Source: Collinsella sp.
Lineage (GTDB): Bacteria; Actinomycetota; Coriobacteriia; Coriobacteriales; Coriobacteriaceae
Assembly (NCBI GenBank): GCA_019413925.1
Contig: DXMY01000018.1
Coordinates: 1-64,000 of the forward strand
Length of the DNA: 64,000 bases
Reading direction: 5' to 3'
Made by a program: the position numbers and the translations under genes. Of this stretch, positions 50,683 to 57,737 are shown in pieces; the first letter of the stretch is position 1, and the number at the start of each line of letters is the position of its first letter. Under the pieces are notes generated by a model that did not search any database, was not told the DNA's origin, and saw only the letters and a list, made by a program, of their open reading frames with translations.

Positions 50683-50879
50683 AGATCTTGGACCTTGCCC
50701 TTAAATGCGACGATGGCGATAATCGCGATCACCACGAGCACGCCGACCAAGATGGCATACTCGGTGGTACCCTGTGCACTCTCCTCCTGCAGTAGTTCCT
50801 TGGCGCGCTGACGAACATGTGCCGCCCGGCAAAACGCCCAGCCCTGGACCTTGCCAGCAGCGTCAGTCATCGTGTTCAT
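50646..50879 (-). CDS. flp: Flp-family major pilin
   Basis: 77-residue pilin precursor: a leader of about 35 residues, then EESAQGTTEYAILVG and the hydrophobic helix VLVVIAIIAIVAF, ending VQDLWNAISEGINSL. The Gly-x-x-Glu-Tyr pattern is the prepilin peptidase site of Flp pilins. ATG at 50879 follows gggagga by five bases. It would polymerise into the Tad pilus fibre. No prepilin peptidase gene (tadV) is present in the window. Confidence 0.9.
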   Translation of the reverse strand: MNTMTDAAGKVQGWAFCRAAHVRQRAKELLQEESAQGTTEYAILVGVLVVIAIIAIVAFKGKVQDLWNAISEGINSL

Positions 50880-50889
50880 GTATTCCTCC

Positions 50890-51530
50890 CTACATCATCC
50901 CGCCTGCTCCCAGCAGCGGGCCCAATATGGACAGAAGCAACGCCGGCAAGATGAGCGTGCCGGTGGGAATCAGCAGCTTGACGGGCGCACGCTCGATCTC
51001 GCGCTCGACCGCGGCGCGATGAGCCGCACGGATCTCGCGACTTTGAGCGGCCAGCGTCTCGGCAAGTGGGGCACCCAGGGCGAGCGCCTGCCCCACCGTG
51101 ATGGCAAAGGTCTCGAGCGCTCGCACGTCCAGGTCGCGCGCAGCGGCCAACAACTCGTCCTCACGCGTGCCCACGCCCACCTGCCACGCCATGCAGGCGC
51201 GCTCAAGGCGAAGAGCCAGCACTGACCGGCGGTTGGCGCAGAAAATCTCAAGCGCCGCATCAAACGAAAGACCGGCCGAAAGACCCAAGCGCACAACATC
51301 GATCATCTCGGACACTTCGCCGAGCGACACTCGCGCCGGGCCGCCCGCTCCAACCGCGCCCTTCACTCGCGCGGTCAGAGCATCGACCACCGAGCGACCC
51401 GCGGCAGCGACCAGCACCGCCTCGCGCTTGCAGGCCCTGCGATCTTGCGTGCATCCGCCCGATCCAAACCCGTCGCGACAAATACACTCAGGGCGCACAG
51501 GCAAGCCGCAACTGCAACCGGGGCGCTCAT
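50890..51530 (-). pseudogene. tadC: tadC-like platform protein, one frameshift
   Basis: Second inner-membrane platform protein (type II secretion F domain). The ATG at 51530 overlaps the tadB stop (ATGA) and opens MSAPVAVAACLCALSVFVAT, one helix. Near 51425-51436 the frame must shift by one base: from KIAGPA the homologous sequence continues in another frame as REAVLVAAAGRSVVDALTAR and runs to the end with two C-terminal helices (KLLIPTGTLILPALLLSIL). A missing base in the run gggcctgcaag would explain it. Unless it is a sequencing error or an internal start is used, the platform is incomplete and the pilus system is disabled. Confidence 0.7.
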
Positions 51531-52453
51531 AGCTCCACCCGCATAATGCACCGGATAACCACCAGGGCAACGGCGTTGAGGGCAAGACCCAGCACCACAG
51601 CGCCCGCACCGGCAGGCGTCGCAAGACCGCGACGAAAATCTGCCGAAAGCAGCGCCAACACCGCGCACATGCCCGCCGGCATCGCCGCGACCATATGCGC
51701 AGACATGCGAGCCTGCGACGTCTTAACATCCAGGCGGCGCTTGAGCTCAATGCGCTCCCCCACCATGCTCGACGCCTCGGACAGTAAGTCGGCAAGCGGA
51801 GCGCCGGTGCGCTGAGACACCTTAAGCGCCAAGGTCACAAGCGAAAGACCGGGGGCGTCGATACGCACGAGCAAGTCATCGAGCGCGTCGGTCGCCGAGA
51901 TGCCGCAATCGATCGCCGCCGCCACCCGCAAAAACTCGTTATGCACTGGCTCTTGCGCATGAGCGCCCACAAAGCGCATGCCCTGGGCCAGCGAATGTCC
52001 CGAGGCAAGCGACATGGAAAGTGCGGTAAACGCCTCGGGCATTGCCTCTTCTGCATCGTGTTGCTCGCGCCGGCTCTCAAAGCCATCCCGAGCGGCACCA
52101 ACGGCAAACGGAGCAACAAGTCCCAAGGCAAATCCGAGGGGCGATAACGACACCATCGTTAGTAAAACGCAGCAGACACCGCTCGATAGCAGCAGAAACG
52201 CCAAACATCCCGAAGCATCCTCGATCACGAGGCCAAGGCGATGCGCCGGAGCCAGCGATGCCCACGAACGGGCGATCTTTTTCAGCAGATCGTTTTCCAC
52301 CAGCTCACGCGGCAGCTTCTCTGCCACCGTCTCGAGCGCCTGACGTGCCAGCTCCGCCGGCGGTACCTGCGGCACACGAGGTTCCGCCCCGCACGCCGTC
52401 GCGACAGAAAGCCCTGCCAAGCCCCCTACGATGAGGGGCACAGCGATCTCCAT
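51527..52453 (-). CDS. tadB: Tad pilus inner-membrane platform protein TadB
   Basis: Membrane protein of 308 residues with the type II secretion F domain (EEAMPEAFTALSMSLASGHSL, then RTGAPLADLLSEAS) and several hydrophobic helices, two near residue 85-120 and two at the C-terminus. It would couple the TadA ATPase to pilin insertion. Its ATG lies inside the end of tadA (28-base overlap) with aggaggtgg as ribosome site. Confidence 0.88.
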   Translation of the reverse strand: MEIAVPLIVGGLAGLSVATACGAEPRVPQVPPAELARQALETVAEKLPRELVENDLLKKIARSWASLAPAHRLGLVIEDASGCLAFLLLSSGVCCVLLTMVSLSPLGFALGLVAPFAVGAARDGFESRREQHDAEEAMPEAFTALSMSLASGHSLAQGMRFVGAHAQEPVHNEFLRVAAAIDCGISATDALDDLLVRIDAPGLSLVTLALKVSQRTGAPLADLLSEASSMVGERIELKRRLDVKTSQARMSAHMVAAMPAGMCAVLALLSADFRRGLATPAGAGAVVLGLALNAVALVVIRCIMRVEL

Positions 52454-53754
52454 TCGTCCACCTCCTCTTGTGTGAGCGTCCCCGACCGCAGGCCTTCTGC
52501 GATAAACGGCGGCTCGCGGTCAAGCGTCCAGGTGCGCTCGGCGGCATCGAACGTCACATAGCGCTCGAGCTCTACGCCGCCCGATGCGGCGCGTCGCACC
52601 CCCGAATACGAGGAGACAAAGCGCCTGCCATCGGCGTGGCGCTCGGACATCACGATACCGTCGAGCGCCATGGCAATCTGCTCCTCGATGAGCCCACTCG
52701 GCAGGTCGATGCCATAACGTGCAAGCAACGTCAGACGCACCACGGTCTCCTGTTCTGAACCCGCATGAAGTGTGGTGAGCGACCCGTCGTGGCCCGTGTT
52801 CATGGCCTGCAACATGTCGCAGCACTCGGCACCGCGCACCTCGCCCACCACGATGCGGTCGGGGCGCATGCGCAGGGCATTAGTTACCAGGTCGCGGATC
52901 GTCACCGCGCCTTCACCCTCAATTGAAGCCTCGCGCGCCTCTAGGCGCACCACGTGCGGATGATGCGCAAACTTGAGCTCGGCAGAGTCCTCGATCGTCA
53001 CGATGCGCTCGCCGGTGGAAATCTCACATGACAACGCGTTGAGCAGGGTGGTCTTACCAGATCCCGTGCCTCCCGCAACCGCCAGGTCCTGTCGCAGCGA
53101 CACCGCGCACGACAGCAGCTGCGCATACCAAAGCGGCAGCGACCCCAGCCCCACAAGCTCGTCCAGCGAGCAGATACGGTCCGAGAACTTTCGGATGGTG
53201 AGAATCGGTCCGTCAATCGCCACAGGCGGAATCACCGCGTTGACGCGATAGCCCGTTTTGAGGCGGGCGTTGACGATGGGGCTGCGCTCGTCGATACGGC
53301 GGCCAAGTGGCGAGATGATGCGGTCGATAAGCACACGGATCTGTTCATCATCCTCAAACGCATGCTCGATGGGGTACAAGACGCCGCCGCGTTCAAAGAA
53401 AGCCGAGCGGCAGCCGTTGATCATGATCTCGGTAACGGTGTCGTCCTCGATGAGCGGCTGCAACGGCCCCAAGCCCACCACGTCATCCAAAATCTCGTCG
53501 ATGATGGTTTCGCGCTCGGGCGTCGCGAGATCGGTCGGCTCCTCAACATTGAGCGCCGCCTCCACCGCAGGACGCAATTCCGAGCGGGCAAGTGCCGGGT
53601 CGATATAGGCGCTGATACGCGCCACTTCGTCGTAACCCATGCGGTCCATCACGGCGCGCTTGGTGCGTCGTTTCACCGCGCGGCGACGCCCCGCATCTAC
53701 AGGCGCTGCCGCCGCTGCAGCGCCGGCAGCCTTAATCCTCGTTTGCAGGCTCAT
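52426..53754 (-). CDS. tadA: Tad pilus assembly ATPase TadA (type II/IV secretion, CpaF family)
   Basis: Hexameric motor ATPase of 442 residues that drives pilus extrusion. Features: N-terminal basic region, LLDDVVGLGPLQPLIED-like segment (VVGLGPLQPLIEDDTVTEIM), Walker A AGGTGSGKTTLLN near 225, Asp box ERIVTIEDSAELKF and Walker B RIVVGEVRGAE with GHDGSLTTLHAG histidine box. Its ATG overlaps the tadZ stop by four bases (ATGA). A soluble cytoplasmic protein acting with TadB/TadC. Confidence 0.93.
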   Translation of the reverse strand: MSLQTRIKAAGAAAAAAPVDAGRRRAVKRRTKRAVMDRMGYDEVARISAYIDPALARSELRPAVEAALNVEEPTDLATPERETIIDEILDDVVGLGPLQPLIEDDTVTEIMINGCRSAFFERGGVLYPIEHAFEDDEQIRVLIDRIISPLGRRIDERSPIVNARLKTGYRVNAVIPPVAIDGPILTIRKFSDRICSLDELVGLGSLPLWYAQLLSCAVSLRQDLAVAGGTGSGKTTLLNALSCEISTGERIVTIEDSAELKFAHHPHVVRLEAREASIEGEGAVTIRDLVTNALRMRPDRIVVGEVRGAECCDMLQAMNTGHDGSLTTLHAGSEQETVVRLTLLARYGIDLPSGLIEEQIAMALDGIVMSERHADGRRFVSSYSGVRRAASGGVELERYVTFDAAERTWTLDREPPFIAEGLRSGTLTQEEVDEWRSLCPSS

Positions 53755-55400
53755 CGCTGATCACCCTCGCGCGACCAGGGAAGGCGGATACGCGGGCGTT
53801 CGGTACGCGTTGCACGGTCGGCGACCATATCGCTCCAAGGGCCGACGGCGCACCCCAGTTCCACGAGCATCTCGCGCGTGGCCTCGCGCATGCTAGTCGC
53901 AAAAGCGCTGGTCTGCCCCACCGCCTCGTCAGCGCGCCCAAACGCCATGAGCGCGGCGAGATCCTGCCCGCCATCGGCGATACGAATCTTGGAGCTCAAC
54001 GCACAGGCAATCTCAAAGCGCATGGCGACGTCCTCGTCTGCCCCGCGCGCACCGAACCGGTTGAACACGGCGCTCATGCGCGTGCGCGGCACACCTACTC
54101 GACTTGCCAGTTCGATGACGCGCGACGCCGATGTCGCGGACGACACCGCCGCATCGCCAACGACCAGGCAACGGTCGCTCGCCGCCACCGCAGCCGCCAC
54201 GGCGTCGCCCCAAAAGACCGAGGTATCGATAAAGACCACGTCGGATTCGCGACGCAGAACATCAAGCAGTAGCTCCACCGGACGCGCCATGAGCTCGGCT
54301 TGCTCGGGCGCCGCGACGGGACCCCAGAGCGTAACGCCCGGCGCCACGCGCATCGATGTGGCTACGATATCCGGCTCGGTGAGCGTGCCCGCCGCCGACG
54401 GCTCGATAAGTGCCGCCATATCGCGCGGAGCATCGACGCCTAACAAGTCGTAAAGGTTTCCAAACATCAGGTCCAGGTCGAGCACGGCGGCACGCAAGCC
54501 CAACAGCGACGATGCGTGTGCCATGGCGGCAACGATCGTCGACTTGCCGCAACCGCCCGAACCCGAAATAGCGCAGATGACCGGAGCTCGATGCGGCGGA
54601 GCGGCAGCGTCTGCCGGCGGCATCGGAGGCGGCGGGGCGGGCGTCGGTGGCAGCGCACCCGTCTCCCCCGCCGCAACCACACGCTGCGTCCAAGCCGGCA
54701 TGGCAGCTTGTTCGGTCTGCGAGGCAGGCTCGTTCTGCACAATCTGCTCATGCTGCATCAGCGACAACTCGCCGCACCCGGCAAAGCCCTCAACTTCGTC
54801 GAGTTCATCCGCCAGATTCACGCCGTGCACGTATCCCATATCTACAGCCGGGGAGTCGCCAGCATGCTGCGCCGGCCCTCCAGCGTCATCGTCTACAAGG
54901 GGGTTCCGGGGGCGCCGACCATGCTCGGCTTCCGCTTTTCCATAATCATCAACACGCGGGCCTCTTGTAGCGCGAGGCGCCCCGGGTTCCCCATCAACAA
55001 AAGCATCGGGCTCAATCGTCATGCGCCGATCGGAATCAACCGCTCCCTCGCCCGCACGCCCGTTGCCGCATATACTGTGTGCAGCGATGACCTCGGTCGC
55101 CCCCGCGCGAAACAGCCCCTCGATATCCGACGGATCGAGCGCTTCTATCAACACGACCACGCGACTCACGCGGCCTTCGGCCGTCAGGCGCGCAACAGTC
55201 TTGCGCACATCTTCGGTATCGAACAGAGACGCCGCGATGATGGCAGCCCCGCGGCGCGACGGAAACGCCCGCGCCATGGAAACCAGCCCGTCCAGGTCAC
55301 CCACGCGAAGCACCTGTGCACCCACATCACGGCCCTCGACTTCCCGCTGCAACAGCCCGTAATCGCCGCACGCGCAGCACGCAAGCCAGATCGCCTTCAT
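53751..55400 (-). CDS. tadZ: Tad pilus localisation protein TadZ/CpaE-like
   Basis: MinD/ParA-like protein of 549 residues. N-terminal receiver-like domain (about 1-110), then an acidic linker with a proline-rich run (PPTPAPPPPMPP), then the ATPase domain starting ICAISGSGGCGKSTIVAAMA; AVLDLDLMFGNLYDLLG and DVVFIDTSVFWGDA follow. The linker of roughly 130 residues is unusually long. ATG at 55400 overlaps the cpaB stop (TGATG). It is thought to place the assembly complex at the pole or septum. Confidence 0.88.
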   Translation of the reverse strand: MKAIWLACCACGDYGLLQREVEGRDVGAQVLRVGDLDGLVSMARAFPSRRGAAIIAASLFDTEDVRKTVARLTAEGRVSRVVVLIEALDPSDIEGLFRAGATEVIAAHSICGNGRAGEGAVDSDRRMTIEPDAFVDGEPGAPRATRGPRVDDYGKAEAEHGRRPRNPLVDDDAGGPAQHAGDSPAVDMGYVHGVNLADELDEVEGFAGCGELSLMQHEQIVQNEPASQTEQAAMPAWTQRVVAAGETGALPPTPAPPPPMPPADAAAPPHRAPVICAISGSGGCGKSTIVAAMAHASSLLGLRAAVLDLDLMFGNLYDLLGVDAPRDMAALIEPSAAGTLTEPDIVATSMRVAPGVTLWGPVAAPEQAELMARPVELLLDVLRRESDVVFIDTSVFWGDAVAAAVAASDRCLVVGDAAVSSATSASRVIELASRVGVPRTRMSAVFNRFGARGADEDVAMRFEIACALSSKIRIADGGQDLAALMAFGRADEAVGQTSAFATSMREATREMLVELGCAVGPWSDMVADRATRTERPRIRLPWSREGDQR

Positions 55401-56059
55401 CACTCGTCGCCTCCGCTCTTTTTGCCGCGCGCCGTGGCGGGAATCGTCAAGCTGACCGTTCCCTTGCCCGAGGCTCCCAGCAGTTCCTTGACGTCTTCGG
55501 GGTCAGCCGCCAGCGTCACCCATTCGATCTTGCCCTCGCGCGTGGAACCGGAATCCTCACTGGTATCGATCACGTACGCACCGCACAGCCGATCGGTTAC
55601 GCCGTCTTTTTGCACGTACACGTCCACGTAGCTGCCCACGCCCGCAGCACCGCCGACCGAGTGCTCGGCATCGACCGCCACCGAAACGGCGACCTTGCCC
55701 TTAGGCACCTCGAGCTTGTGGCTCTCGGCCTTGGTGTAGACATTGCAGATCACGGCGTTTTTGGGAATACGCGAAGTCGTCACGTCGCCGCGCACCTGGC
55801 GTAGCTCGGTCGCCGCGTCACGCGGCAGCAGACTCGTCAACCACTCCTGGGTTATGACATTGGTCTCATCGAGGGTCTCGCCCACATCGATATCGCGCGC
55901 CGCGACGCATACCTCGACGCGATCGCCACCGTACTTGGCCAAGGTCTCAGCCTGGACCTGTTCGGCTTGCGAGCGGATCGACGAGCCGTAAACCATGCAG
56001 AGCAGAGCAGCGAGCACGCCCGCGACCAGACTGATGGCGATGCGCTTGCTCTTGTTCAC
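55400..56059 (-). CDS. cpaB: Flp pilus assembly protein CpaB/RcpC
   Basis: Membrane-anchored protein of 219 residues, first of the locus. One N-terminal helix (KRIAISLVAGVLAALLCMVYG) then a SAF domain (CVAARDIDVGETLDETNV) and RcpC-like region (VGSYVDVYVQKDG). GTG at 56059 preceded by gaggag; a longer reading to 56143 lacks a ribosome site. In Gram-negatives CpaB stabilises the secretin; here no secretin gene exists, so it probably binds the cell wall or another partner. Confidence 0.82.
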   Translation of the reverse strand: MNKSKRIAISLVAGVLAALLCMVYGSSIRSQAEQVQAETLAKYGGDRVEVCVAARDIDVGETLDETNVITQEWLTSLLPRDAATELRQVRGDVTTSRIPKNAVICNVYTKAESHKLEVPKGKVAVSVAVDAEHSVGGAAGVGSYVDVYVQKDGVTDRLCGAYVIDTSEDSGSTREGKIEWVTLAADPEDVKELLGASGKGTVSLTIPATARGKKSGGDE

Positions 56060-56169
56060 GGCCGCTCCTCTCATGGCAGTGCCGGGCGAATGCCCGTACC
56101 ACCATTGTCTGGGCGGCCAGAGTGCAAAGCGGCGCAATCGCAATCTTGGTTTTCGATGTCAAACCAATC

Positions 56170-56221
56170 GCTGACCAAAAGCTGAACAGCCCGTCAAGCT
56201 CGTGACAAGGTTTTGGTCAGC
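56170..56221. promoter_or_regulatory. 11-bp inverted repeat upstream of the Tad operon
   Basis: gctgaccaaaa (56170-56180) and ttttggtcagc (56211-56221) are exact complements 30 bp apart, about 110 bp before cpaB. No U-tract follows, so a regulator site is more likely than a terminator. A TTGACA lies downstream near 56155 on the minus strand. Confidence 0.45.
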
Positions 56222-56257
56222 ACGTCAGCAAACTGCATGTTTCGAGGCTTTTCCGCA

Positions 56258-56295
56258 GAAAAAAAGCCGTCTCCCGAACAGTTGGGAGACGGCTG
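56258..56295 (-). terminator. Terminator of rsgA
   Basis: gccgtctccc/gggagacggc stem, minus strand continues ttttttt; 17 bp after the rsgA stop. Confidence 0.9.
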
Positions 56296-56311
56296 TCATA
56301 GATAAATTCAA

Positions 56312-57496
56312 TTACAGATGGACATCGGGATCGAGCATTTGAGCGCTCACGCGCATGGATGACGCCAGATTTTGGAACGTTTCCAGACGCAGGCCGTCGA
56401 TCTGCCCGACGTCCTCGGCCTCGCGAACGGCGCAACCCGGTTCGTGGGTATGCGTGCAGTCGCCAAACCGGCACGCACGCGATGCCTCGACAATCTCGGG
56501 GAAGGCGCGTGCCAGACCCCGCTCGTGACCCACGAGCGGCAAACTGCGCAGACCCGGGGCATCGGCGATCACGCCGGCGTCGCCCGGCAGCGCCACCATC
56601 ACGCGCGCGACGGTAGTGTGACGGCCCTGGTCGTCGCGTTCGCGCACACCGCCGGTCGCCAACGTATCGTGGCCCAGCAGTGCATTGAGCAGCGTCGACT
56701 TGCCGGCACCCGACTCGCCCAGAATCATGGCGCAGCTCCCGGCAGGCACGCAGGCACGGACCTCGTCCAGACCGCGGCCCTCGGCAGAAGACGTCACGAT
56801 CACGCGCACGTCCGGACCCACCAGACGACGCACGCGGTCCAGATCGCGCTCGAGCTCATCGGCCTCGCAGCGGTCGGCCTTGGTGAGCACCACCACCGGC
56901 TCGGCATCGCAATCGAGCGCCAACACCAGTGAGCGCGCCACGCGATCGAGCAGCACCTCGCCGGCGCCGAGCGCCTGCACGATCAGCACGCTGTCAACGT
57001 TGGAGCAGAGCACCTGGCGCTCACCGCGGGCACGGCCGCGCCAACGCTCAAAGCTCGTACGGCGCGGCAGTACGCATTCAATCACGCCCATATCGTGCCC
57101 GGGAGCGCGGCGCACCGCCACACGATCGCCCACGGCAGGCAGCAGGACCTCGTCCTCGCCGCGCGACTTGGCAAACCCCACGGCATGCTCGGCACGAAAC
57201 GTGTCATCGGCAGTCGCCACCAGCGGAAACCCGCGGTCCAGGCGCACCACGGCGCCAAGCTGCATCTGCTCGGGCTCCTCGGCATGTGCGCAGAAATCAT
57301 CAAAGGCAGTCTGCTGAGCTTCATCGACCGGCAGGTCATCAAACGCCGGAACATCCTGCAGCGCGTCAAGCCCCGGTACACTCGCCAGCAATTCCTCAGC
57401 AGATGCAGGGGCTTCGGTCGCGAGCTTCCGACGACGATCACGCTTAGCCCGCGCCCCCGTCGTCTTTTTCTTCGCCTTAGCCTTAGCCTTGCCCAC
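56312..57496 (-). CDS. rsgA: Ribosome small-subunit-dependent GTPase A
   Basis: Circularly permuted GTPase that helps mature the 30S subunit, 394 residues. Order is G4 (VVLTKADR), G1 (GESGAGKSTLLNAL), G3 (DAPGLRSL) as expected, and the zinc finger is CRFGDCTHTHEPGC. The N-terminus is an 80-residue extension very rich in Lys then acidic (KAKAKAKKKTTGARAKRDRR), longer than usual. GTG at 57496 follows gggagg by five bases; an upstream ORF extension is not real. Confidence 0.94.
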   Translation of the reverse strand: MGKAKAKAKKKTTGARAKRDRRRKLATEAPASAEELLASVPGLDALQDVPAFDDLPVDEAQQTAFDDFCAHAEEPEQMQLGAVVRLDRGFPLVATADDTFRAEHAVGFAKSRGEDEVLLPAVGDRVAVRRAPGHDMGVIECVLPRRTSFERWRGRARGERQVLCSNVDSVLIVQALGAGEVLLDRVARSLVLALDCDAEPVVVLTKADRCEADELERDLDRVRRLVGPDVRVIVTSSAEGRGLDEVRACVPAGSCAMILGESGAGKSTLLNALLGHDTLATGGVRERDDQGRHTTVARVMVALPGDAGVIADAPGLRSLPLVGHERGLARAFPEIVEASRACRFGDCTHTHEPGCAVREAEDVGQIDGLRLETFQNLASSMRVSAQMLDPDVHL

Positions 57497-57544
57497 AGAT
57501 GCCTCCCAGCACAAAACCACACAACTGAGCAGGTATTTTACCCA

Positions 57545-57581
57545 CAAAAAAGAGTCGGTCGAGCAAACGCTCGACCGACTC
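57545..57581 (-). terminator. Terminator upstream of rsgA, distal to the P-type ATPase
   Basis: Perfect 13-pair stem gagtcggtcgagc/gctcgaccgactc, minus strand continues ttttttgtggg. Confidence 0.85.
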
Positions 57582-57627
57582 ACATACTTTCCCTCAGCCA
57601 ATGGTCCCGCGAGGTTATCCGAAGGCC

Positions 57628-57716
57628 CGCCCGCCGGGAGGGGTTTCTTCCGAGCGATCCCGCAGCGCGAAGCGCGAGGACCAGCGAGGAAGAAACCCCG
57701 CAGGCAGTCGGGCCGG
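57628..57716. terminator. Long hairpin after the P-type ATPase gene
   Basis: Outer arms ggcccg..ggggtttcttcc and ggaagaaacccc..cgggcc, with an inner gcgcgaagcgc tip. Same layout as the hairpin at 3051-3177 (cgcac-gaa-gtgcg tip followed by cagcgagg). Confidence 0.7.
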
Positions 57717-57737
57717 TGGGAAGGATGGCCTTTCGAC

